Assembly (NCBI GenBank): GCA_025210475.1
Contig: JAOARW010000068.1
Coordinates: 1 to 64,000 of the forward strand
Direction of reading: 5' to 3'
Source: Carboxylicivirga sp.
Lineage (GTDB): Bacteria > Bacteroidota > Bacteroidia > Bacteroidales > Marinilabiliaceae
DNA: 64,000 nucleotides
In this document: positions 6,545 to 15,065 of the stretch, in pieces
Layout of the letters: every line of letters begins with the position of its first letter
Position numbering within the stretch: position 1 is the first letter of the stretch
Notes under the pieces: generated by a model
Told to the model about the DNA's origin: nothing
The model's input: the letters and a program-made list of their open reading frames with translations, nothing else
Database searches by the model: none
Made by a program: the position numbers and the translations under genes

Positions 6545-8194
6545 ATGAAAATTGTATTAGCGCAGTTGAATTATCACATTGGCAATTTTGAGGCCAATAC
6601 CGATAAGATGATTAATAGCATTAACAAAGCTAAAGGAGAAGGAGCCGATTTAGTTGTTTTTTCCGAACTGGCTGTTTGCGGATATCCTCCTTATGACTTT
6701 TTGGAGCGAAAGGAGTTTATTCGAAGCTGTACCGATGGTATTGAGCAGGTAGCCAAAGCCTGTGAGGGGATAGCTGCCATAGTTGGCGGACCCGAGATTA
6801 ACCCGGAACCTCAGGGTAAAAATTTATTTAATGCCGCTTATGTTCTCGAAGATGGTGTAATCAAGCAGGTTGTGCGTAAAACCTTATTGCCCAACTACGA
6901 TGTGTTTGACGAGTACCGCTACTTTCAGCCAAATATTTTATTTGAATTAGTAAAGATAAAAGGGAAGAAAATTGCCCTTACCATTTGTGAAGATATCTGG
7001 GATGATCAACCAGTGGCCAATGCCTTTGCCCGCGACAAACTCTATACTTTGTCGCCAATGGACAAGTTGATGCAGCAAAAACCAGATTTTGCCATCAATA
7101 TTGCAGCCTCGCCATTCTCTTACACGCAGGTTGATATCCGTCGTGATATTGTGCGCAATAAAGCACGTCAGTACAAAATTCCATTTCTATATGTCAATCA
7201 GGTAGGAGCCAATACCGAACTGATTTTTGATGGTAATAGCATGGCGGTTAATCGTCGTGGTGATATTGTTAATCAGGCAAACTCATTTCAAGAGGATTTC
7301 TTAAGTATGAATATGGATCGGCTCGATGAAGCAGCTGTTGTGGCTCCAAAACAGGAAAAGCCTATCCAGCTAATTTATGATGCTTTGGTAGCCGGTGTAA
7401 GGGATTACTTCCACAAAATGGGATTCTCTAAAGCTACTTTAGGTTTATCCGGAGGGATTGATTCGGCAGTGACAGTGGCCATTGCCGCCGATGCACTTGG
7501 AAAAGAAAATGTCAGGGTTCTGTTGTTACCATCGCAATATTCATCGGACCATTCCATAACCGATGCGGTTGATTTGGCCAATAATCTGGGCATTGAGTAT
7601 AACATCGTACCCATTAAAGAGATTTTCAATAGCTGTAACTTCCTGATGAGTCCGATTTTTGAAGGTACAGAAGCCGATGTAACCGAAGAGAACATACAGG
7701 CGCGTATTCGTGGAACTCTGTTGATGGCTTTATCCAATAAGTTTGGGCACATCCTTCTAAATACCTCCAATAAAAGTGAAGCAGCCGTTGGCTATGGTAC
7801 TTTATATGGCGATATGAACGGCGGATTATCCGTTTTGGGTGATGTTTATAAAACCGATGTTTTCAAATTGGCGCGATACATTAATCGTGATGAGGAAATC
7901 ATACCTGAAAACACCATTGTGAAGCCACCATCTGCCGAACTGCGACCAGATCAGAAGGATTCGGACTCATTGCCGGATTACGATGTATTGGATGCTATTT
8001 TGTTCCGTTATATTGAAAAAAATCAATCGCCTGGCGAAATCATAGAAGCCGGTTATGAAGCATCAACCGTTCACAAAGCCGTGCGTTTGGTTAATATGAA
8101 TGAATACAAGCGTTTTCAAACGGCACCAACATTGCGTATATCAAGTAAGGCCTTTGGTATTGGTCGACGCATGCCTTTGGTAGCCAAGTATTGA
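6545..8194 (+). CDS. nadE: Glutamine-dependent NAD+ synthetase
   Basis: A 549-residue two-domain enzyme that amidates nicotinic acid adenine dinucleotide to NAD+ with ATP and glutamine. The N-terminal nitrilase-type glutaminase has Glu41 (FSELAVCGYPP), Lys112 (VRKTLLPNYD) and Cys148 (LTICEDIWDD). The C-terminal synthetase has the PP-loop LGLSGGIDSA (about 299-308), LLNTSNKSE (about 403-411) and GDMNGGLSVLGDVYKT (about 423-438). Length is as expected for the glutaminase-fused bacterial form. The ATG abuts the second copy of the hairpin repeat, so the mRNA leader is probably structured. It is not obviously in an operon; the next gene has its own promoter-like sequence. Confidence 0.97.
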   Translation: MKIVLAQLNYHIGNFEANTDKMINSINKAKGEGADLVVFSELAVCGYPPYDFLERKEFIRSCTDGIEQVAKACEGIAAIVGGPEINPEPQGKNLFNAAYVLEDGVIKQVVRKTLLPNYDVFDEYRYFQPNILFELVKIKGKKIALTICEDIWDDQPVANAFARDKLYTLSPMDKLMQQKPDFAINIAASPFSYTQVDIRRDIVRNKARQYKIPFLYVNQVGANTELIFDGNSMAVNRRGDIVNQANSFQEDFLSMNMDRLDEAAVVAPKQEKPIQLIYDALVAGVRDYFHKMGFSKATLGLSGGIDSAVTVAIAADALGKENVRVLLLPSQYSSDHSITDAVDLANNLGIEYNIVPIKEIFNSCNFLMSPIFEGTEADVTEENIQARIRGTLLMALSNKFGHILLNTSNKSEAAVGYGTLYGDMNGGLSVLGDVYKTDVFKLARYINRDEEIIPENTIVKPPSAELRPDQKDSDSLPDYDVLDAILFRYIEKNQSPGEIIEAGYEASTVHKAVRLVNMNEYKRFQTAPTLRISSKAFGIGRRMPLVAKY

Positions 8195-8231
8195 TTTATG
8201 TATTTTAAGTGGAAAGAGTCAGCTTTTTTTA

Positions 8232-8251
8232 TAAATTTGTATGTTATACAA
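8232..8251 (+). promoter_or_regulatory. Promoter and inverted-repeat operator of the Crp/Fnr gene
   Basis: TAAATTTG at 8232-8239 fits the -7 consensus. It overlaps TTGTATGTTATACAA (8237-8251), two perfect 6-bp arms (TTGTAT/ATACAA) around three bases. A dimer bound here would cover the transcription start, so negative autoregulation by the encoded Crp/Fnr protein is a reasonable guess. The half-site is not the E. coli FNR TTGAT. Confidence 0.45.
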
Positions 8252-8273
8252 CATAGTTTTATAACACCTTATA

Positions 8274-8981
8274 ATGCCTGCTAATAAAAACAATACCCCG
8301 CAAGAACCCACTATAAAGGACATTTCGAAGCTTTATAATATATTGAGTGACCAAGAGAAGGAATACCTTCTTGAGAATCATTCAACCATGTATTATAAGA
8401 AGAATGATATCATTTATCAGGAAGGAGAGAAGCCAACCGGTCTTTTGTGTTTAGGGCAAGGAAAAGTCAAGATATTTAAAGAAGGTGTAAGTCGGAGGGA
8501 ACAGATTATCCGTATGGCGACGGCACCTGATTTTATCGGTTACCGAGCATTGTTTGCAGAAGAAATGCATATTGCCAGTTCTGAGGTAATTGAACCAAGT
8601 ACGATTTTTCACGTGCCTAAAAAAGTTATCTATAACCTGATGAAGACCAATCCGGCCTTATCGATGGCTTTTATTAAGTCCTTTGCCAGCGAATTGGGAT
8701 TCGCACGTTATCGTACGGTTACATTAACTCAAAAGCACATACGAGGGCGTTTAGCCGAGAGTTTGTGTGTGTTGAAAGATATTTATGGTTTTGAAGAAGA
8801 TGAACAGACATTAGCCGTTTACCTGTCGCGCGAGGACTTGGCGAATTTCTCCAATATGACCACCTCGAATGCCATTCGTACGCTAAGCTCTTTTGTTAAC
8901 GAAAAAGTATTGGCGGTTAACGGACGTGTTATTAAAATATTGGATGCCGAAACACTTCAGCGTATTTCCAGATTAGGATAA
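8274..8981 (+). CDS. Crp/Fnr-family transcription regulator
   Basis: A 235-residue regulator. The N-terminal cyclic-nucleotide-binding fold runs from about residue 25 to 140 (YYKKNDIIYQEGEKPTG, LCLGQGKVKIF). The C-terminal winged helix (about 155-230) has LSREDLANFSNMTTSNAIRT as the recognition region and NGRVIKILD as the wing. There is no cluster of N-terminal cysteines, so it is not a classical 4Fe-4S oxygen-sensing FNR; the effector is unknown. It stands alone with a palindromic site overlapping its promoter and a strong terminator after it. The ferredoxin (convergent) and the distant cbb3 genes are possible targets, but I found no matching palindrome in front of them. Confidence 0.9.
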   Translation: MPANKNNTPQEPTIKDISKLYNILSDQEKEYLLENHSTMYYKKNDIIYQEGEKPTGLLCLGQGKVKIFKEGVSRREQIIRMATAPDFIGYRALFAEEMHIASSEVIEPSTIFHVPKKVIYNLMKTNPALSMAFIKSFASELGFARYRTVTLTQKHIRGRLAESLCVLKDIYGFEEDEQTLAVYLSREDLANFSNMTTSNAIRTLSSFVNEKVLAVNGRVIKILDAETLQRISRLG

Positions 8982-9014
8982 TTTTAATCGATAAATAAAG
9001 TATAAGCAATAAAA

Positions 9015-9034
9015 AAGCCCCTTTTGAGGGGCTT
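9015..9034. terminator. Bidirectional terminator between crp/fnr gene and ferredoxin
   Basis: AAGCCCC (9015-9021) pairs with GGGGCTT (9028-9034) across a 6-base loop. A tract of A precedes it and a T-rich run (TTATTTTTT) follows, so it can end transcripts from both sides. It lies between convergent genes, as expected. Confidence 0.8.
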
Positions 9035-9059
9035 AGTTATTTTTTCGCTTTTGCATTGC

Positions 9060-9227
9060 TTATGCCGGGTGAATTGCTTCAGTTGGGCAAACATCTGCAC
9101 AAGTACCACAATCAGTACAAGCTTCAGCGTCAATTTTATAGATATCTCCTTCAGAGATAGCTTCTACTGGACATTCGTCAACACAAGTACCACAAGCGAT
9201 GCAGTCTTCATTAATTACGTAAGCCAT
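9060..9227 (-). CDS. 2[4Fe-4S] bacterial-type ferredoxin
   Basis: A 55-residue cytoplasmic electron carrier. Two cluster motifs are visible: CIACGTCVDECP and CTDCGTCADVCP, each CxxCxxCxxxCP, so two [4Fe-4S] clusters are expected. The start at 9227 (MAYVINEDC) gives the standard clostridial-type ferredoxin. The open frame extends upstream to 9338, but that extension (Lys/Phe-rich) does not look like protein and contains a promoter element. Likely partners in such organisms are pyruvate:ferredoxin oxidoreductase or Rnf; none is in the window. Confidence 0.95.
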   Translation of the reverse strand: MAYVINEDCIACGTCVDECPVEAISEGDIYKIDAEACTDCGTCADVCPTEAIHPA

Positions 9228-9259
9228 TTTTTTTTCTTTATTGGTTATTATTACGGAAG

Positions 9260-9267
9260 CAAAATTA
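9260..9267 (-). promoter_or_regulatory. Likely -7 element for the ferredoxin gene
   Basis: On the minus strand the sequence reads TAATTTTG, matching TAnnTTTG. Transcription would start near 9253, about 26 bases before the ATG at 9227, which supports the short ferredoxin and excludes the longer frame. Confidence 0.45.
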
Positions 9268-9404
9268 TTGGCTTTTTTAATTAAAAAAAAGAATTCCTTT
9301 CGAAAGTAGTCTATTTTGAAAGGATATAAATAAGGCATAAAGGTCTTTTATTACTCAAATACTTGTGCATTAGCTGTTTTTACGGGAGTTTAGATGGATT
9401 CTAA

Positions 9405-10589
9405 TTAATCGGCCTGCATAAAATTATAAGCCATGTAAGCCAGTAATCCCGCTGCTGTCTCCAAGGAATCTTCGTTTAAGTTAAATTGAGGCGTATGTAA
9501 ACTGCCGGTTTCACCATTTTCCTGTGCCACCCCGAATCGATAAAAGGTACAAGGATATTTTTGAGAATAATAACCAAAATCCTCTGCGGTCATGCGAATG
9601 TCCATTAGTTCGGTTCGATCCTTTCCAAGATATTCATTTGAGAAAGCAATGGCCTGGTTGGTTACCTGCTCATTGTTGTATACAACCGGATAACCGTCCT
9701 TGATATCAATTTCGCAATCGGCACCCATAGCCCTTGCTGTTGCTGTGGCAATCTCATAAATTTTTTCCTTTATTCTGGCACGCCATTCTTCATTCATGGT
9801 ACGCAGAGTACCTGCTATTTCAACTGTTTCCGGAATGATGTTGGTAGCACCCTCAGCAATCACCTTTCCAAATGATAATACAGTTGGTATTTGTGCCGGA
9901 ACAATGCGGCTGACAACCTGCTGCAAGGCTACGATGATGTGTGAAGCAATCAGTACATTATCGGTTAATGTGTGTGGCATGGCAGCGTGTCCGCCTTTAC
10001 CTTTAACTGTAATGTAAACTTCGTCGCCCGAAGCCATGTACATGCCACTTTTAAAGCCTGCATGTCCGCTTTTCATATTCGGTAATACATGCTGGCCAAT
10101 AATCATTTCAGGTTCATGCCCATCAAAGCAGCCTTCATCCATCATAAGTTTTGCACCTCCCGGGAAAACTTCTTCAGCTGGTTGAAACAATAAAAGTACG
10201 GTTCCTTCCCACTGTTCTTTTAGCTCATTTAGTATCATTGCTGCGCCTAACAAAGCTGCAGTATGCGCATCATGACCGCAAGCGTGCATAACTCCTTCGT
10301 TTTTTGAGGCAAATTCACAATTACTATTCTCATTGATGGGTAAGGCATCCATATCGGCCCGTAAGGCAATGGTGCGCTTATCAGGATTTTTTCCCATTAA
10401 ATAACCAATGATACCTGTTTTAACAAAGCCTGCCTTAAATGGGATGTTAAGCTTGCTTAGTTGTTTCTGTATGTATGCAGACGTATTGTGCTCTTCAAAT
10501 GACAACTCCGGATTTTGATGCAAATGTCTTCTAATATCAATAATTTGGCTGAGATACTGCTTGGTAAGTTCTTTAATTTGGCTTTGCAT
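9405..10589 (-). CDS. M20-family metallo-amidohydrolase
   Basis: A 394-residue peptidase-M20/amidohydrolase of the hippurate or N-acyl-amino-acid hydrolase group. The metal site is MHACGHDAHT (residues 101-110) and the catalytic Glu pair is in FQPAEEVFPGG (about 135-145); later motifs include MTAEDFGYY and a C-terminal HTPQFN with the last metal His. A dimerisation lid domain is inserted at about 180-300. I chose ATG 10589 because the protein then begins at the usual MQSQIKELTKQYLSQIIDIR helix; an upstream ATG at 10619 adds ten unlikely residues. It removes an acyl group from an amino acid or similar amide; the substrate is not readable. Monocistronic, cytoplasmic. Confidence 0.9.
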   Translation of the reverse strand: MQSQIKELTKQYLSQIIDIRRHLHQNPELSFEEHNTSAYIQKQLSKLNIPFKAGFVKTGIIGYLMGKNPDKRTIALRADMDALPINENSNCEFASKNEGVMHACGHDAHTAALLGAAMILNELKEQWEGTVLLLFQPAEEVFPGGAKLMMDEGCFDGHEPEMIIGQHVLPNMKSGHAGFKSGMYMASGDEVYITVKGKGGHAAMPHTLTDNVLIASHIIVALQQVVSRIVPAQIPTVLSFGKVIAEGATNIIPETVEIAGTLRTMNEEWRARIKEKIYEIATATARAMGADCEIDIKDGYPVVYNNEQVTNQAIAFSNEYLGKDRTELMDIRMTAEDFGYYSQKYPCTFYRFGVAQENGETGSLHTPQFNLNEDSLETAAGLLAYMAYNFMQAD

Positions 10590-11042
10590 GAATAGCGTGT
10601 TACATGCCTGTTGGGGCATATTTGTTAATATTTTAAACTTTCGTTACAAAGATAACAATTCTTAAAAAGAATGCGATTCCTCACTTTAAACTGAATTTAT
10701 TAAGTGAAAACGAGCATAAGGATAAAGTGTTTTTTAATGATTATCATATGTAATCTACAATATATAGTGTTATTAAGGGTGATCGTGTAAAGGTCACATT
10801 CGCAGTTGGTCAAGAAAAGTGGGAATAGTTATAGATAAACAAAAATATTATTTTGCAATTGGTGAAGTAATGCTCTATCTTAATAAGAAATAACATTTAG
10901 TAGATGAGTATAAGAATTAAGTGAAAGTAAAAAGTAAGTCTTAAAACAAAACATAAGCGGCATTTGTCCCGTATGTTAAAAAGTGTTGTGCGAGGTTTCG
11001 TTATTTCGTATTAGGTTGTTGGCAATTACATTATTGACTCTA
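10590..11042. other. Intergenic region upstream of the BY-kinase gene
   Basis: A 453-bp AT-rich region between divergent genes. I see no gene, no clear TAnnTTTG element and no invertible-promoter repeats of the kind that flank Bacteroides capsule loci. The only minor feature is an imperfect inverted repeat around 10779-10799 (GTGA/TCAC). The BY-kinase promoter is probably in the right half. Confidence 0.4.
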
Positions 11043-13427
11043 ATGAAGAAAGAATTAAACAATTCCATAGAATCCTATTTAATCCTTTTGCCTAAGCTGC
11101 TAAAATTCTGGCCGATTCTCGCTGTATGTTTATTTATGAGCTTAATTGTTAGTCAATATTTATATGTATCGGCCGATAAAGTATACGAAGTAAATACCTC
11201 CATATTAATTAATGAGAGTGAAGAGGGGAATGCTTATTTTAACCTTGGAATTGATAATCCGGCAAAACGAACGAGTCAAATAAACCGGGAAATTGGAATA
11301 TTAAAATCTAAAAAACTTTTGGAGAGAGCAATCAGAGGGTTGGAATTTGAGACCTCAATCTATGAAGAAGGCAAATATAATCCGATATTAAAATATCCAA
11401 CATCCTATTTTTCAGTTGAGTTAAACTTAAATTCAAAACAGATTATTAATGTACCATTTAATGTGTCGGTTGTAAGCGACTCTTTATTGAGGGTGGTGGC
11501 GAAAGCTGATCGGGGTCATGTTTATTCCTTTTCAAAAGGTAAGGTTTTATATACGGTGAATCATTTTAAGCTGGATATATTAGTTGCTTCCGGCCAACGA
11601 TTGAAATCGACCTTCTGTGATTTCACGATAAACTTTGATTCGGAATTAATTAAGGGTATTAATGCGGATAAGAAAAGCTATTTTGTTTTTAATCCGTATA
11701 ATAAGATTCTAAATGATTTTAGGCATTTTACCATTAGTGAAGAAGCAGGCGGTTCAATTTTAAGGATAAAACTTCGATGTAAGAATATTCATCAGGGCAA
11801 TGCTTTTTTAAATTCCCTTTCAAAAACCTACTTACAACGAGATATTGAACGAAACAGTGTTGTGGCTAACAATACCATTTACTTTATCGATGACCAGTTA
11901 AGTGATATAAAGGATAGTTTATCGGGTATTGAACAGGTGCTGCTTGTTCACAATCATTCGCAGGAAGGTTTATCGCCTGAAATAAAATCGGATCACTTGA
12001 TTGAGTTTTCATCTGTATTGGCTCAACGTGAAGCAACCTTAATGCTGCAAGAGCGTTATTGCAGATATTTAAGTGATTTGCTTAATAACAATGAGGAATT
12101 GAATAGTATCGTATTGCCAACAAGTTTAGAGATTAATAATTCTCGTTTGTCGGAGCTGATCAACCTTTATAATGAATTGCTCAATGAACATGAATTTATA
12201 TCGCGGCAAACCTATGAACAAAATCCAATTTATAAACAGAACACTGATAAGATAGATATTTTAAAGACTAATTTACAGGAATCACTTATTGAGATTCAGG
12301 CTTCAATTAATGATGATTTCAGGCAATTGAATAGTGAGAAACAGCAGTTGGAGAGCGATATTGTTAATCTATCCTCTACACAACAACAAGTTATTGCGCT
12401 GGAACGAAAACATACCATCCTCGAAAATCTTTATACGCTATTATTATCCAAACAGTCGGAGATGCAGATTGTAAAATCATCTGTGGCACCTAAAAACGAA
12501 GTGCTCGACAAGGCTGAACCGGATAATTATACGGTGGTAGCACCAAATCGAATCAGTATATTTAAAAAGTGGTTAACCATTGGTTTGCTGGTATCTCTTA
12601 TTGTGATTTTACCGCTTTATTACTTGCGCGATACGGTGACATCAAACAGTGATATTGAATCAGTATCTTCTTTTCCAATAATCGGGCATATTCTTCATAA
12701 TAAGCACGAAGAAGAGTTTGTGGTTCATAATAAGCCAAATTCGTTAATCGCAGAATCATTCCGATCCTTATACACTTCATTTAACTATCATTGCCCTTCG
12801 CAATCAAATAGTAAAACAATATTGGTAACATCCAATAATATCGGTGAAGGAAAGAGTTTTTTATCTTTCAACCTAGCTGCGTCTTTTGCTCAGTGTAAAC
12901 AGCGCACCATTATTCTGGGATTTGATTTGCGTAAACCCCGGATGCATAATTTCATTGCCAATTATAGTGGTGAAAAAGGTTTATCGAGTTATTACAAATC
13001 GGAGCATACCATATCTGAAATTATTGTGCCGACACAGCAAGAGAATCTGGATTATATTTCAACGGGTTTGTTACCGGGTAATCCTAACCTGCTTCTGGCA
13101 GAAAGGGATAAGACAGAGGCTTTGTTTACTACACTGCAGGAGCGATACGATAAAATTATTGTTGATTCGTCTCCAATTGGTTTAGTAGCAGATACTTTTG
13201 TGTTGGCCGCTTTTGTTGATCTTATGCTGATTGTGGTACGTCATAACCACTCGCAGAAGAATCATCTCAAACAGTTATTTACCGAACTGGATAACCGCAA
13301 TATTCGTAATTGTGGCATTGTTATAAATGATATTCAAATCAGCAGAAGTAAATATGGTTACGGCTATGGCTATGGGTATGGTTACGGCTATGGGTATGGT
13401 TACCAATCAGAGGAGACAAATATTTGA
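11043..13427 (+). CDS. Polysaccharide co-polymerase fused to BY-type tyrosine kinase
   Basis: A 794-residue inner-membrane protein of the Wzc type. The start at 11043 puts MKKELNNSIESYL before TM1 (about 22-42); the longer frame from 10983 adds twenty unlikely residues. A large periplasmic Wzz-like coiled-coil domain (about 45-505) is followed by TM2 (about 510-530) and a cytoplasmic BY-kinase: Walker A with GEGKS (about 600), Walker A' ILGFDLRKPR and Walker B KIIVDSSPIG. The tail is nine tyrosines alternating with glycine (13353-13403), the autophosphorylation cluster that controls chain length and export. Unusually no glycosyltransferase, Wza or flippase gene is next to it: the downstream gene is on the other strand. 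Confidence 0.93.
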   Translation: MKKELNNSIESYLILLPKLLKFWPILAVCLFMSLIVSQYLYVSADKVYEVNTSILINESEEGNAYFNLGIDNPAKRTSQINREIGILKSKKLLERAIRGLEFETSIYEEGKYNPILKYPTSYFSVELNLNSKQIINVPFNVSVVSDSLLRVVAKADRGHVYSFSKGKVLYTVNHFKLDILVASGQRLKSTFCDFTINFDSELIKGINADKKSYFVFNPYNKILNDFRHFTISEEAGGSILRIKLRCKNIHQGNAFLNSLSKTYLQRDIERNSVVANNTIYFIDDQLSDIKDSLSGIEQVLLVHNHSQEGLSPEIKSDHLIEFSSVLAQREATLMLQERYCRYLSDLLNNNEELNSIVLPTSLEINNSRLSELINLYNELLNEHEFISRQTYEQNPIYKQNTDKIDILKTNLQESLIEIQASINDDFRQLNSEKQQLESDIVNLSSTQQQVIALERKHTILENLYTLLLSKQSEMQIVKSSVAPKNEVLDKAEPDNYTVVAPNRISIFKKWLTIGLLVSLIVILPLYYLRDTVTSNSDIESVSSFPIIGHILHNKHEEEFVVHNKPNSLIAESFRSLYTSFNYHCPSQSNSKTILVTSNNIGEGKSFLSFNLAASFAQCKQRTIILGFDLRKPRMHNFIANYSGEKGLSSYYKSEHTISEIIVPTQQENLDYISTGLLPGNPNLLLAERDKTEALFTTLQERYDKIIVDSSPIGLVADTFVLAAFVDLMLIVVRHNHSQKNHLKQLFTELDNRNIRNCGIVINDIQISRSKYGYGYGYGYGYGYGYGYQSEETNI
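13353..13403 (+). repeat. In-frame Tyr-Gly codon repeat in the kinase tail
   Basis: Seventeen codons encode nine Tyr alternating with eight Gly. At DNA level it is built from 6-bp steps and an imperfect 18/24-bp repeat beginning GGTTACGGCTATGG. Slippage would add or remove Tyr-Gly pairs without a frameshift. Confidence 0.9.
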
Positions 13428-13510
13428 TTTGTTCATATGGTGAATGTACTTCACTCTGAAGGGACTTTTAGGACTATTTAATGAGATTAGCAGATGGTTT
13501 ATTTAATTCT

Positions 13511-14221
13511 CTAACAACGCGCCGTTTTGCGCTTCTTACCCACATTACCCTTGACAATTATTTTGTTGATATAGCTGGTGGCCAAAGGTACTTTACAGGC
13601 AGTGCCATCCATATCAACTTTAACTTTACCAATATTTTCAGCAACAGACATCGACTTCTTTGTAAGAGCTTCAATGTATGTAGCGATCGCGATTACAAAA
13701 CCATTCATAGTGTAGCGCACTCGATTAGGGGCATTGTGTATTTGTTTTTCTACCCGTTCAAGTAAGGAGTTGTAGATTTTAATGTCGAGTTGTTCATCGG
13801 AGTTAACCGAGGCATAATAAGCCAATGCACTCCAGCCTGCTGAGGCAATAGTCTCTGTTTCTGATTCAATCCATTCCAAACCCAATTCCAAACCAAAAGG
13901 TGTTTCGGCGGCAACCCACGGAACTGCATATTCGCTCAAATAAGACCAGTATGCTTGTTTAACCCATTGTTGCAAGTCGTCTTTGCTTATCTGTTTCTCG
14001 TCGGCCATTAAACCAGCCAGATACATCGCATCAGAATTACCAGTGGCAAAGAGCTCCAAAGAAAGAGCATGATTCTTTTTTGTTTTCTTAAGGATCTTTT
14101 TTAAATCCTGCACTTTAACACCAAAGATGGGTTCCCTGGCACCATGTTTCATAAGCGTGTTTTTGGTAGATTCATTACCAAATCTCTTTAGTTCTTCCAT
14201 TATCTCATTTACTTGCATCAT
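13511..14221 (-). CDS. AlkD-like DNA alkylation repair protein
   Basis: A 236-residue protein of the ALK/HEAT-like repeat family. The N-terminus (IMEELKRFGNESTKNTLMKHGAREPIFGV split over residues about 7-35) and motifs FATGNSDAMYLAGLMAD and WSYLSEYAVPWVAAE follow the usual pattern of stacked helical repeats. AlkC/AlkD proteins are DNA glycosylases that excise 3- and 7-alkylated purines; this subgroup, with a Lys/Arg-rich C-terminus (KGNVGKKRKTARC), is common in Bacteroidota and its activity has not been tested to my knowledge. A single residue precedes the alternative ATG (MM), so the start is uncertain by one codon. Monocistronic; it faces the BY-kinase gene convergently. Confidence 0.82.
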   Translation of the reverse strand: MMQVNEIMEELKRFGNESTKNTLMKHGAREPIFGVKVQDLKKILKKTKKNHALSLELFATGNSDAMYLAGLMADEKQISKDDLQQWVKQAYWSYLSEYAVPWVAAETPFGLELGLEWIESETETIASAGWSALAYYASVNSDEQLDIKIYNSLLERVEKQIHNAPNRVRYTMNGFVIAIATYIEALTKKSMSVAENIGKVKVDMDGTACKVPLATSYINKIIVKGNVGKKRKTARC

Positions 14222-14635
14222 GGTGAATTATTTTGTGTTGAACCTTGTTTATTAGACAAATGCCATTACTGATTTGTTCGAATTGAAATGGTTTATCGAA
14301 TATTAGAGTTTGATTTGAACAAAGCTCAGTAATAGGGTTATTTAAATGAGTTGTTTTGTACTATGACGCAAGAGTTCTAATGTTTTAATATCAAGGTTAG
14401 TTGTACTAATCAGTTTCACGCCAGGAACGCCAATATTTCAATAATTGACTTTTGCGCTTTTGCGCAAAAAAAAAATTACGAACCTAGGGAAAATTTAAAT
14501 ACTTTTTAACTTTCAATACAGTACAAGCAAATGCATAAGCTGAGTACTTAAAGGGATTTTATTAAATTAGCGTACTCTTATCAAACGAAGAATTTAATTG
14601 TTTGATTTATAACTTAATCTAATCATAAAACAAAG
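14222..14635. other. Intergenic region with a perfect GCGC hairpin
   Basis: A 414-bp non-coding gap between divergent genes. It contains a perfect hairpin: TTTTGCGC (14450-14457), loop TTTT, GCGCAAAA (14462-14469), followed by a run of A. The T-run lies on the wrong side for a terminator on either strand, so its role is unclear. No TAnnTTTG element was found before 14636. Confidence 0.4.
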
Positions 14636-15019
14636 ATGTACGAACTTTTAAGCATTTACCCTTATACCTTGCTTCCATTAGGTTGTGGACTGATTTTGAT
14701 TATAAGCGGATATGTCAAGTTATGGAAACTGCGTAGATCAAATCATCCGGAAATTATTGGGATTTTCGGCATATGGCTAATGGGACTAATAGGCCTGCTT
14801 CTGGGTATTTTTGGACAGCTTCTTGGGATAATCGAAGCGTTTGATACGATAACTCAAATGGGAACAATATCCGCATCAATTGTTGCCGATGGAATTAAAA
14901 ATTTATATAAGCCAACACTGTTTGGATTAGGCGTTTTGATTATTTCATTGATAATTTGGGGAATTCTAAAAGGCATTAAGCAAAAAAGAATTTTTATAAT
15001 GACTAATGAAGGGGTTTAG
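14636..15019 (+). CDS. Small MotA/TolQ/ExbB-like membrane protein
   Basis: A 127-residue protein with three predicted membrane segments (about 9-28, 43-66 and 97-117). The segment GLLLGIFGQLLGIIEAFDTI and the following GTISASIVADGIKNLYKPTLFG (written here across residues about 56-96) resemble the pore-lining part of ExbB/TolQ/MotA proton channels, including the Gly-rich turn and the Thr before TM3. It is shorter than ExbB (about 230 aa) and has no ExbD/TolR partner next to it. Small orphan members like this occur widely in Bacteroidota and are unstudied. It is followed 46 bp later by an exported protein of unknown function and may form a two-gene operon with it. Confidence 0.65.
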   Translation: MYELLSIYPYTLLPLGCGLILIISGYVKLWKLRRSNHPEIIGIFGIWLMGLIGLLLGIFGQLLGIIEAFDTITQMGTISASIVADGIKNLYKPTLFGLGVLIISLIIWGILKGIKQKRIFIMTNEGV

Positions 15020-15065
15020 GTAATTAATGCTGGATTCGTTAATAGGTTTTCTTAATACTAATAAA

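Noticed and set aside
9228..9338. N-terminal extension of the ferredoxin
   Set aside because: The extra residues are low-complexity Lys/Phe/Ile and the stretch contains a -7 element for the short form.
10590..11042. Invertible promoter for the polysaccharide gene
   Set aside because: No flanking inverted repeats or recombinase gene as in phase-variable capsule loci.
14270..14290. tRNA-like T-loop sequence (GTTCGAATT)
   Set aside because: No acceptor stem, anticodon arm or D arm around it; chance match.
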